A DNA stretch of 64,000 nt from Actinomadura syzygii (GTDB lineage Bacteria > Actinomycetota > Actinomycetes > Streptosporangiales > Streptosporangiaceae). The stretch spans positions 62,001-126,000 of the forward strand of contig NZ_VSFF01000011.1 in assembly GCF_008085905.1 (NCBI RefSeq). Direction: 5' to 3'. The position numbers and the translations under genes are program-made. Below, one piece after another: positions 31,391 to 38,046 of the stretch (position 1 is its first letter; every line of letters starts with the position of its first letter). Below the pieces are notes generated by a model, which had not been told where the DNA came from, made no database searches, and was given only the letters and a program-made list of their open reading frames with translations.

Positions 31391-32443
31391 TTACGTAACG
31401 CGGGTGGTCGCGGCCACCGCGAGGGCGGAGAGGGCCTCGTGGGCCTCCGTCGTGATGGGGGCGGCCTCCAGGGCCTTCTCGGCCTCGCCCAGGTAGCGTT
31501 CGATCATCGCCTCGCAGGCGGTGAGGCCGCCGGTCTCCTGGATGATCGCGCGCAGCTCGTCCACACCGGGGCGGTCGAGGTCCGGGTCGCCGAGGCGGCG
31601 CCGCAGGGCCGCCGCCTGCGGCGCGGAGGCGCGCTCCAGGGTGAGGGCGATCAGCACGGTCCGCTTGCCCTCGCGCAGGTCGTCGCCCGCGGGCTTGCCG
31701 GTCTCGGCGGGGTCGCCGAACACGCCGAGGACGTCGTCGCGTAGCTGGAAGGCGATGCCGAGCGGCAGGCCGTAGGAGGCGAGCGCGGAGATCACGTCGG
31801 GACGGGCCCCGGCGAGGGCCGCGCCGAGGTGCAGCGGGCGCTCGATCGTGTACTTGGCGCTCTTGTACTCGACCACCCGGAGCGCCGTGCTGACGCTCGC
31901 CTCGCCGCGCGTCCCTTCCAGCATGTCGAGGTACTGGCCGCACATGACCTCGGTGCGCATCAGGTCGTAGACGGCCCGGCCCCGGCCGCGGACGGCGTCG
32001 GCCAGGCCGCAGGTCTCGAACATCTCGCCCGACCAGGCGAGGCACAGGTCGCCGAGCAGGATCGCGGCGCCGCCGCCGAACGCCTCCCCGTCGCCCGGCC
32101 AGGACTGCGCGCGGTGCAGCGCCTCGAACCGGCGGTGGACGGACGGCTGCCCCCGCCGCGTGTCGCTGGAGTCCATCACGTCGTCGTGGATCAGGGCGCT
32201 CGCCTGCAGCAGCTCCAGCGAGGCCGCGGCCGTGACGATGTCCGGGCCGTCCGCGCCGCCCGCCGCGCGCCACCCCCAGTAGCAGAACGCCGGGCGGAGC
32301 CGCTTGCCCCCGCCGAGGAGGGCGTCGAGCGCGGACATCAGCGGCGCGAGGTCGCCGCTGATGCGGAGGAGGGCGGGGCGCTGCCGGTCGACGAAGGCCA
32401 GGAGCGCCTCGTCGACCTCGCGGCGGATGCGGCTGGTCGACAT
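31391..32443 (-). CDS. Polyprenyl synthetase (short-chain trans-prenyl diphosphate synthase)
   Basis: Condenses allylic diphosphates with isopentenyl diphosphate, probably to farnesyl or geranylgeranyl diphosphate. The 350-residue helical protein has GGGKRLRPAFCYWGW, the first Asp-rich motif LIHDDVMDSSDTRRG (FARM, about 88), GDLCLAW, KSAKYTIERPLHLG and the second Asp-rich motif FQLRDDVLGVFGD (SARM, about 240). It corresponds by position to idsA2 beside metF in mycobacteria. Chain length cannot be fixed; the residues before FARM (LLQASALIHDD) are small. The ATG follows TACGAT by six bases, a leaderless pattern. Confidence 0.92.
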   Translation of the reverse strand: MSTSRIRREVDEALLAFVDRQRPALLRISGDLAPLMSALDALLGGGKRLRPAFCYWGWRAAGGADGPDIVTAAASLELLQASALIHDDVMDSSDTRRGQPSVHRRFEALHRAQSWPGDGEAFGGGAAILLGDLCLAWSGEMFETCGLADAVRGRGRAVYDLMRTEVMCGQYLDMLEGTRGEASVSTALRVVEYKSAKYTIERPLHLGAALAGARPDVISALASYGLPLGIAFQLRDDVLGVFGDPAETGKPAGDDLREGKRTVLIALTLERASAPQAAALRRRLGDPDLDRPGVDELRAIIQETGGLTACEAMIERYLGEAEKALEAAPITTEAHEALSALAVAATTRVT

Positions 32444-32449
32444 GCCGAG

Positions 32450-32455
32450 ATCGTA
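32450..32455 (-). promoter_or_regulatory. -10 element TACGAT of prenyl synthetase gene
   Basis: TACGAT on the minus strand ends six bases before the ATG at 32443, consistent with a leaderless mRNA. Confidence 0.5.
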
Positions 32456-32590
32456 TCCACCTGGGCGGATCCAACCGTCCGCCGAAAACGTGAGATGTCA
32501 CTAAATCTTCAGAAATGCGGACATAACGCCCGTGCGGTGTGTTGAGGGTCACCCGGATCGGAAGGGCGCGAGGCCCTCGGGGGGCTTCTG

Positions 32591-32596
32591 TAGGCT
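32591..32596 (+). promoter_or_regulatory. -10 element TAGGCT of metF
   Basis: TAGGCT ends six bases before the metF ATG at 32603. No ribosome site separates them. Confidence 0.5.
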
Positions 32597-32602
32597 TGGG
32601 GA

Positions 32603-33538
32603 ATGCCACGTCTCCGCCCAGAACGTCCGCCGACCGTCCGCGAGCTGCTGGCCTCGGGCGGCCGGTCGTTCTCGTTCGAGTTCTTCCCGCCGAAGACCGA
32701 CAAGGGCGCGCGGAACCTGTGGCGCGCGATCCGCGAGCTGGAGTCGCTGCACCCGACGTTCGTGTCCGTGACCTACGGCGCGGGCGGCGGCACCCGCGAC
32801 AAGACCGTCGACATCGTCGAGCGGATCGCGACCGACACCACGCTCACCCCCGTCGCGCACTTCACCGCCGTGAACCACTCCCAGGCCGAGCTGCGCAACC
32901 TCATCGGCCGGTTCGCCGCCGCCGGCGTCCGGAACGTCCTCGCGCTGCGCGGCGACCCGCCCGGCGACCCGATGGGGGAGTGGGTCAAGCACCCGGAGGG
33001 CGTCGAGTACGCCGCCGACCTCGTCCGGATGATCCGGTCCTACGGCGACTTCTGCGTCGGCGTCGCCGCGTTCCCCTACAAGCACCCGCGCTCGGCCGAC
33101 ATCGACGGCGACACCCGCCACTTCGTCGAGAAGTGCCGCGCGGGTGCCGACTACGCGATCACGCAGATGTTCTTCCGCGCCGACGACTACTTCCGGCTCC
33201 GCGACCGCGTCGCCGCCGCGGGCTGCGACGTGCCGATCCTGCCGGGCATCATGCCGGTCACGCAGCTCAGCACGATCGAGCGGTCCGAGCAGCTGTCCGG
33301 CGCGCCGTTCCCGCCGGAGGTGCGGGCCCGGTTCGAGGCCGTCGGCGACGACCCGGAGGCGGTCCGCCGCCTCGGCATCGAGCACGCCGCCGAGCTGTGC
33401 CGGGAGCTGCTCGACCAGGACGCGCCCGGCATCCACTTCATCACGTTCAACAAGTCGACGGCGACGCGCGAGGTCTACTCGCTGGTCGACGGGGCCGGGT
33501 ACGGCGCGAGGGGCAGCGTCCCGCCCATGACCGCGTAG
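32603..33538 (+). CDS. metF: Methylenetetrahydrofolate reductase
   Basis: Reduces 5,10-methylene-tetrahydrofolate to 5-methyl-tetrahydrofolate for methionine synthesis, using FAD. The 311-residue TIM barrel has FSFEFFPPKTDKG with the active-site Glu (about residue 27), VSVTYGAGGGTRDKT, VRNVLALRGDPPGDP, YKHPRS, GADYAITQMFF and PILPGIMPV. Length is usual for bacterial MetF. The last 64 bases overlap the converging GNAT gene. TAGGCT upstream suggests a leaderless transcript. Confidence 0.96.
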   Translation: MPRLRPERPPTVRELLASGGRSFSFEFFPPKTDKGARNLWRAIRELESLHPTFVSVTYGAGGGTRDKTVDIVERIATDTTLTPVAHFTAVNHSQAELRNLIGRFAAAGVRNVLALRGDPPGDPMGEWVKHPEGVEYAADLVRMIRSYGDFCVGVAAFPYKHPRSADIDGDTRHFVEKCRAGADYAITQMFFRADDYFRLRDRVAAAGCDVPILPGIMPVTQLSTIERSEQLSGAPFPPEVRARFEAVGDDPEAVRRLGIEHAAELCRELLDQDAPGIHFITFNKSTATREVYSLVDGAGYGARGSVPPMTA

Positions 33539-34077
33539 CGGGGCCCGCCGCCGGGGAACTCGAAGTCCGTCAGCAGGTCGACCATGCCGACGGAACGGTA
33601 CAGGGTGCGGGCGGGCGTGTCCGGCCGCCGCTCCAGCGTGGACAGCACGACCGTCCGCTGCGGCCGCCCCTCGCACAGCGCGTTCAGCAGCGCCCGGCCG
33701 AAGCCCCGGCCCTGGGCGTCCGGATGGACGTGCAGCTCCGCGACCTCGAAGGCGTCCTCCAGCCAGGACTCCGCGTGATCAGGGCCGCCGCGGTCGGCGA
33801 GCGCGCGGTACACGACGTCGTGCCACCACTGGCCGGGCGCCCCGCGGAACCCGTACGCGAACCCGTGGACGCCGCCCGCCAGCACGGGCAGCGCGCCGCG
33901 CCGCTCGACCACGAACGCGCGGAACCCGGGGTGGGCGGCGTGCCGCTCCATGATGGTGTGGCGTCCCGGAAGCTGCTCCCTCGGCGGGGCCATCGCGGCG
34001 GCGTACACGTCCAGCATGGGGCCGAGCCTGCGTAGGAAGGCGCGTTCGTCGATCTCGCGCAGCTTCAGGTCCCTCAC
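33475..34077 (-). CDS. GNAT family N-acetyltransferase
   Basis: A 200-residue GNAT protein. The acetyl-CoA-binding motif A is VAELHVHPDAQGRGFGRALLNAL (Q/RxxGxG/A at about residues 124-129), and motif B LYRSVGMVDLL follows at about 165. The upstream half (GFAYGFRGAPGQWWHDVVYRAL) forms the acceptor site. A homologue lies beside metF in mycobacteria (Rv2170). The substrate is unknown. GTG start follows TAGTCT by seven bases, a leaderless pattern. Its 3' end overlaps the converging metF by 64 bases. Confidence 0.85.
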   Translation of the reverse strand: MRDLKLREIDERAFLRRLGPMLDVYAAAMAPPREQLPGRHTIMERHAAHPGFRAFVVERRGALPVLAGGVHGFAYGFRGAPGQWWHDVVYRALADRGGPDHAESWLEDAFEVAELHVHPDAQGRGFGRALLNALCEGRPQRTVVLSTLERRPDTPARTLYRSVGMVDLLTDFEFPGGGPRYAVMGGTLPLAPYPAPSTSE

Positions 34078-34084
34078 CCGACAG

Positions 34085-34090
34085 AGACTA
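34085..34090 (-). promoter_or_regulatory. -10 element TAGTCT of GNAT gene
   Basis: TAGTCT on the minus strand ends seven bases before the GTG at 34077, inside the short gap after the upstream gene's stop. Confidence 0.45.
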
Positions 34091-34420
34091 GACCCGGGCG
34101 ACCGTCCGCTGCGTCGCGGAGAGCCGGTCGTAGATGTCCCAGAGGATGCGGTCGGCGGCCTTCTTCAGCGTGCCGCGCTCGGTGTCGAGCCGGCCGCCCC
34201 ACTCGCGCGCCTCCGGGCCCAGCCAGGCGTCCGTCCCGCCGAGGGTCCGCACGGGCGGGTCGAGGGCGCCGCGGAGGCGGTCGATGCTGCCGTAGGCGTC
34301 GGCGTACGCGCGGTAGAGGTGCTCGTAGTCCGGGTTCGGACGCTCGTCCGGGGACAGCTGCGCGGCGGCCGCGCCGGTCAGCGGCGGCGGAAGGCTTCCG
34401 GGGGGCGGTGGAGCGGCCAT
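34088..34420 (-). CDS. Small helical protein, candidate WXG100-like partner
   Basis: A 110-residue protein with a Pro/Ala-rich N terminus and two predicted helices. The first (about 30-52) is PDYEHLYRAYADAYGSIDRLRG; a turn with DAWLGPEAREWGG follows; the second (about 75-105) is RLDTERGTLKKAADRILWDIYDRL. Length, helix-turn-helix layout and central Trp-Gly elements resemble WXG100/ESX-type substrates, but the match is not decisive. It starts 36 bases after the longer gene in the same direction, with GAGGT upstream. No type VII secretion ATPase is encoded in the window. Confidence 0.6.
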   Translation of the reverse strand: MAAPPPPGSLPPPLTGAAAAQLSPDERPNPDYEHLYRAYADAYGSIDRLRGALDPPVRTLGGTDAWLGPEAREWGGRLDTERGTLKKAADRILWDIYDRLSATQRTVARV

Positions 34421-34456
34421 GGCGACCTCACATCCGGGGGCTCGGGGGCCGGGGGC

Positions 34457-35302
34457 TCAGGCGACGTCGGCGGCGTGCGGGCGCGGGCCGATCCGGGCGA
34501 GCGCCTCCCGCGCCCGCGGGCTCAGGTCGGCCCCGGCCAGCACCTGGACGGCGACCGGGCGCACCCCCGCCCGGTCGGCCTCGGCGAGGAAGGCGCGCAG
34601 CCAGCGCGCGTCCATGGTCATGTGGTGGCTGGACACGCCGAGCGCCTCCTGCACGGCCCTCACCTTCGCCTCGTCGCCGTGCGCCGCCTTGAGCAGGGCC
34701 GCCGCGCCCGCCGGGCCGAGGCGCTCGTACAGCGCCCCGGTGTAGTCGGGGTCGTCGGCGTTGGCCTTCAGGTGCCGCCACACCGGGTCGGGGACGGGCC
34801 GTCCGTCCCGGATCGAGGCGACCACGGCCAGCGCGTCGGTCCTGGCGGCTTTGGTCGCGGCCTTGCGGTCGGGGAAGTTGCCGATGTCCCCGGCGCCGCG
34901 CGGCGTCGGTGCGTGCTGGGACGGCCCGCGCGGCGGCTGGACGGACTTCGGCGGTTTCGCCGGCTGCGGCGTCCGGGTCCCCGGCGTCGGCGCGGGGGTG
35001 GGCGCGGGCGGCGCGTCCACCTCGCCGCCCGGGGACGGGTGCGTGACCGCGTAGTTGTAGCGCCGGGTCAGCATTTCGAGCTGCTCGGCGGCCCACCGCG
35101 CGACCTCGTCCGCCTGCCGGTACCCGGCCGTCGGGACCCCCGGCGGCGGACGGTGCCCGTTCAGCCAGCCCTGGATCGCGTTCTGCGCGTCCTGGAGCTG
35201 CCTGATCACCTGGTCCAGCGCGGGCGGGTCGATCCCCCTGAACTGCGGGTCGCGGGCGCCCGGACCGGTGCGCATCTGCCCGCCGCCCATCTGCGCGCCC
35301 AT
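34457..35302 (-). CDS. Two-domain protein with WXG100-like N terminus, unknown function
   Basis: A 281-residue protein. Residues 28-85 form a helical hairpin with a central WLNG turn (VIRQLQDAQNAIQGWLNG ... ADEVARWAAEQLEMLTRRYNYA), like WXG100 or LXG N-terminal targeting domains. A Pro/Thr-rich linker (about 90-135) leads to a helical C-terminal domain (about 140-275) with LKANADDPDYTGALYERLGPAGAAALLKA. That segment resembles repeats in DUF6571-type proteins near actinobacterial T7SS substrates (from memory). No toxin catalytic motif is evident. ATG follows GGGAGGG. It forms an apparent operon with the 110-residue gene. Confidence 0.62.
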   Translation of the reverse strand: MGAQMGGGQMRTGPGARDPQFRGIDPPALDQVIRQLQDAQNAIQGWLNGHRPPPGVPTAGYRQADEVARWAAEQLEMLTRRYNYAVTHPSPGGEVDAPPAPTPAPTPGTRTPQPAKPPKSVQPPRGPSQHAPTPRGAGDIGNFPDRKAATKAARTDALAVVASIRDGRPVPDPVWRHLKANADDPDYTGALYERLGPAGAAALLKAAHGDEAKVRAVQEALGVSSHHMTMDARWLRAFLAEADRAGVRPVAVQVLAGADLSPRAREALARIGPRPHAADVA

Positions 35303-35359
35303 CGACCCTCCCGGAGGTCACCGTTCGGCGTTGTCCGACTCCCCAGAATCACACCCTGC

Positions 35360-35719
35360 TCAGCGGCTGTCGAGTGCTTCGCGCACGGACGCCTCGTCTC
35401 GTGCCACGACGGCGGCGTCCCCGGACAGGACGATCGGCCGCTGGATCAGCACCGGGTTCGCCACCATGACCTCGATCCACCGGGCCCGGTCGCGGTCGAG
35501 GTCCTTGAGCCCGAGCTCCTTGGCGACCGGCTCGTTCAGGCGCGCCACGTCCCACGGCTCGGCGCCGATCCGCGTGAGGACGGCGTCGAACTCCTCCGCC
35601 GTGGGCGGGTCGTCCAGGTAGCGGCGCTCGGTGTACTCGACGCCCGCCGCGTCCAGCGCGGCCTTCGCGGCGCGGCTCTTCGAGCAGCGCGGGTTGTGCC
35701 AGATCTCCATGTCGGCCAT
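35360..35719 (-). CDS. ArsC family (Spx/ArsC-fold) reductase-like protein
   Basis: A 119-residue thioredoxin-fold protein of the ArsC/YffB family. It starts MADMEIWHNPRCSKSRAA with the single N-terminal cysteine (CxxS-type, NPRCSKSR), and later has the family's NPVLIQRPIV segment, where an Arg binds the oxyanion. Glutaredoxin-linked arsenate reductase is the family name, but without other ars genes a general thiol function is equally likely. I chose the ATG with GGAG eight bases upstream; a GTG three codons earlier overlaps the upstream stop (GTGA). Coupled to the YbaK-type gene. Confidence 0.86.
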   Translation of the reverse strand: MADMEIWHNPRCSKSRAAKAALDAAGVEYTERRYLDDPPTAEEFDAVLTRIGAEPWDVARLNEPVAKELGLKDLDRDRARWIEVMVANPVLIQRPIVLSGDAAVVARDEASVREALDSR

Positions 35720-35724
35720 TCTCG

Positions 35725-36189
35725 TCACTCCACTTCGGCTGCGGCGCCCCCGGTGATCCGCAGCAGTTCCTCGTACGACGTCGGGAAGACGGTGTGGGGA
35801 TGCCCGCCCGCCGCCCAGACCCGGTCGTACCGTTCCAGCCAGACGTCCACGAGGGTACGGATCGGCGCGGGGTGGCCGAGCGGGGCCACGCCGCCGATCG
35901 GCTGCCCGGTCGCCTCCCGGACGAACTCCGGCGACGCCCGCCTCACCTTCGCCGCTCCCACCAGCGCCGCGACCTTCGCCGTGTCGACCCGGTGCGCGCC
36001 GCTCGTCATGACGAGGAGGGGCGCCCCGTCCGCGTCGAACACCAGGCTGTTGGCGATCGCGCCCACCTCGCAGCCGAGCTGCTCGGCGGCGGCCTGCGCC
36101 GTCCGCGCGGAATCGGGCAGTTCGACGATGGCTCCGGTCGCGCCATGGTCCAGCAGGGCCTTTGCGACGATTTCGGCATTCGGATGCAT
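35725..36189 (-). CDS. YbaK/EbsC family aminoacyl-tRNA deacylase
   Basis: A 154-residue protein of the YbaK/ProX editing-domain family, which hydrolyses mischarged tRNAs such as Cys- or Ala-tRNA(Pro). Typical elements are VELPDSARTAQAAAEQLGCEVGAIANSLVF (with the conserved TAxxAA), the conserved Lys in VDTAKVAALVG, GGVAPLGHP and the VWAAGGHPHTVF block. The ATG at 36189 follows TAAAGT by seven bases (leaderless pattern); a GTG nine bases upstream is possible. It is divergent from the L,D-transpeptidase gene with only 23 bases between the two start codons. Confidence 0.9.
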   Translation of the reverse strand: MHPNAEIVAKALLDHGATGAIVELPDSARTAQAAAEQLGCEVGAIANSLVFDADGAPLLVMTSGAHRVDTAKVAALVGAAKVRRASPEFVREATGQPIGGVAPLGHPAPIRTLVDVWLERYDRVWAAGGHPHTVFPTSYEELLRITGGAAAEVE

Positions 36190-36196
36190 GGGTAGC

Positions 36197-36206
36197 ACTT
36201 TAAGGT
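36197..36206. promoter_or_regulatory. Overlapping divergent -10 elements (TAAAGT minus, TAAGGT plus)
   Basis: Minus-strand TAAAGT (36197-36202) and plus-strand TAAGGT (36201-36206) share two base pairs. They end seven and six bases before the ATGs at 36189 and 36213. Both messages would be leaderless, and each -35 region would lie inside the other gene. Confidence 0.5.
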
Positions 36207-36212
36207 CGCCTC

Positions 36213-37007
36213 ATGCGAGGGAGACCGATCGACGTGCGGAAGACCGCGGTACTGGTGGCCGGGGCCGTCCTGCTGGCGGCCTGCAACGGGACGGACGAGG
36301 CGGCGCCCCCGCCGCCGAAGGTCTCACCGTCCTCGAAGCCCGCGGGCCCCGCCCAGACGCCCACCCCGACGCCCACGCCTACGCATCGCAAGCTGAAACC
36401 GGGTGCGAAGGGGGCCGACGTCGAGGCGCTGCAGAGCCGCCTCAAGGAACTGCACTACGACCCGGGGAAAGTGGACGGGAAGTACGGGGTGTCCACGCAG
36501 ATGGCCGTGTGGGCGTTCCAGGGGGTCAACCGGCTCAAGCAGAAGAGCACGCTGACCGCCTCCTTCTGGAAGGCCCTGGACGCGCCCAAGGAACCGCGTC
36601 CGATGGCCAAGAAGCGCGAGAAGGACCGGGTTGACGTCGACCTCCGGCGGCAGTACCTCGTCCTCTACAAGGACGGCGCGCCGCGCCTCATCTCGCACAT
36701 CTCGTCCGGCTCGGGGGAGCGCTACTGCGCGAAGGACCGGGGCGCCAAGGTCCCGCGCTGCCGCTACGCCACGACCGGCACCGGCGACTTCCGGACCGGA
36801 CGCCGCGCCTCCGGCTGGGAGACCTCGCCCCTCGGACAGCTCTACAACCCCATCTACTTCAACGGCGGCATCGCCTTCCACGGCGCCCTGGACGTGCCCG
36901 ACTACCCCGCCTCGCACGGGTGCGTCCGGATGCCGATGCACATCGCCGAGTACCTCCCCGGCATCCTCGGGACGAACGTTCCAGTGCACGTCAGACGGCC
37001 TTCCTGA
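36213..37007 (+). CDS. Lipoprotein L,D-transpeptidase with peptidoglycan-binding domain
   Basis: A 264-residue exported cell-wall enzyme. The N-terminal signal ends in the lipobox LLAAC (lipidated Cys24). A Pro/Thr-rich linker (about 35-58) precedes a PG_binding_1 domain (about 60-118; GADVEALQSRLKELHYDPG and AVWAFQ). The YkuD catalytic domain (about 135-262) follows, with IAFHGALDVPDYPASHGCVRM carrying the His and the nucleophilic Cys of SHGC. It would form 3-3 crosslinks or attach proteins to peptidoglycan. A CAKDRGAKVPRC insertion may form a disulfide. TAAGGT six bases before the ATG suggests a leaderless mRNA. Confidence 0.93.
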   Translation: MRGRPIDVRKTAVLVAGAVLLAACNGTDEAAPPPPKVSPSSKPAGPAQTPTPTPTPTHRKLKPGAKGADVEALQSRLKELHYDPGKVDGKYGVSTQMAVWAFQGVNRLKQKSTLTASFWKALDAPKEPRPMAKKREKDRVDVDLRRQYLVLYKDGAPRLISHISSGSGERYCAKDRGAKVPRCRYATTGTGDFRTGRRASGWETSPLGQLYNPIYFNGGIAFHGALDVPDYPASHGCVRMPMHIAEYLPGILGTNVPVHVRRPS

Positions 37008-37104
37008 GGAACTGTCCGACCCGCCTGTTCCACTGCTGTCAAGCCCGCTGACCTGCGGGACACGACACACGTTCGAACACGTTGACGAATCGCCGGGCGG
37101 GCGC

Positions 37105-37132
37105 TTTACTGGGAATGCGTCGAACTTATGTT
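37105..37132 (+). promoter_or_regulatory. Promoter of the HEPN gene
   Basis: TTTACT (37105-37110) and TATGTT (37127-37132) are 16 bases apart, a plausible -35/-10 pair. The -10 lies inside the SOS box. The resulting 5' leader would be about 130 bases. Confidence 0.45.
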
Positions 37133-37135
37133 CGA
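37120..37135. promoter_or_regulatory. SOS box (LexA operator)
   Basis: TCGAACTTATGTTCGA matches the actinobacterial/Gram-positive LexA consensus TCGAAC-N4-GTTCGA at all 12 fixed positions, and one further base pair (G...C) extends the dyad on each side. The only downstream gene in this direction is the HEPN protein, 137 bases away. Confidence 0.85.
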
Positions 37136-37271
37136 CGTGGTGCGGGACTCGCGGCCCGCGCCAGGGCGACGTCCCCGCCGGGGCATGCGGTGCTCCGGCG
37201 GGACGGACGGCCGGGCGGAGTGAGGGGAAGCTCTCCGCCCGGCCGGCCCGAGCCCCGGAAGGAGGCAGACC

Positions 37272-37787
37272 ATGTCCGGAACGATGACCGCGCGCGGGGC
37301 CCACCCGGCCGCGCAGGTCCATTCGGCCGCGGCGTCCGCGCCGCCGCCGAGCCCGCGCCACCGTCCGCTGCCCGCCCCCCGCCCGGCGCACACCGCCGCC
37401 GGCCAGTTGCACGCCGCCCGCATGGGCCTCGCGGAGGCGGCCGAGGCCACCTCGCCCGCCGTCCGCTACGTCTGCGCCCACCTGGCCGCGCTGCGCGCCG
37501 CCGCCGCGGTGCTGGCGTCCAAGGACCCGCTGGAGACCCACCGGCGCGGACGTCCGCGCAGCGTGTGGGTGCTGCTGCCCGAGGCGGAGCCCGCGCTGCG
37601 CGAGTGGGCCGCCTTCTTCGCCGCCGGCGCCGACAAGCGCGCCGCCGCCGAGGCGGGCCTGCCGCGCGCCGCCACCCCGCGCGAGGCCGAGGAGCTGCTG
37701 CACGACGCCGAGGTCTTCGTCACCCTCGTCGAGGACACCCTCGGCATCACCAGCCAGCCGACGCTGCCCGTCCCCGAGGCGGGCTGA
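37272..37787 (+). CDS. SAV_6107 family HEPN domain protein
   Basis: A 171-residue protein. A Pro/Ala/Ser-rich N terminus (1-40) precedes a helical bundle (about 42-160). The second helix has RYVCAHLAALRAAAAVL, where Arg65 and His70 form the R-X4-H motif typical of HEPN ribonucleases. Later segments RSVWVLLPEAEPALREWAAFFAAGADKRAAAEAG and EAEELLHDAEVFVTLVEDTLG match what I remember of the SAV_6107 HEPN family. HEPN proteins are often RNases in toxin or defence systems, but this family's role is not established. A strong GGAAGGAGG site precedes the ATG. A perfect SOS box sits in the promoter, and a strong palindromic terminator follows. Confidence 0.82.
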   Translation: MSGTMTARGAHPAAQVHSAAASAPPPSPRHRPLPAPRPAHTAAGQLHAARMGLAEAAEATSPAVRYVCAHLAALRAAAAVLASKDPLETHRRGRPRSVWVLLPEAEPALREWAAFFAAGADKRAAAEAGLPRAATPREAEELLHDAEVFVTLVEDTLGITSQPTLPVPEAG

Positions 37788-37894
37788 CCTCACCGGAGGC
37801 CGTCCCCCTCCCCGGGGCGGCCGCACCGGGGGCCGGGGCGCCCGTCCCGCCCGGCCTCACCACCGGCGGCGGCCCGCCCCGGCCCCCACCGACC

Positions 37895-37924
37895 AGCCCT
37901 TCGCCGACGCGTCGGCGAAGGGCT
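37895..37924 (+). terminator. Terminator hairpin after the HEPN gene
   Basis: AGCCCTTCGCCGACGCGTCG and the bases after it form a perfect 30-base palindrome (stem up to 13 bp around a small loop), 107 bases after the HEPN stop. Confidence 0.75.
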
Positions 37925-38046
37925 CAGTGCGGTGTGGGTGGGGACCCCGGTCCTGGGCGGTGGGGGGCGGGAGCATAGCGTCGGGGGCGGTAGGGCCGCC
38001 GGAGCGGTGGGCCTCCGTGGAATCCTCCGAGCCCCGAGGAGACGCC

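Noticed and set aside
37068..37088. Second SOS box near CGTTCGAACACGTTGACGA
   Set aside because: Only one half-site fits; the other half (TGACGA) has three mismatches to GTTCGA.
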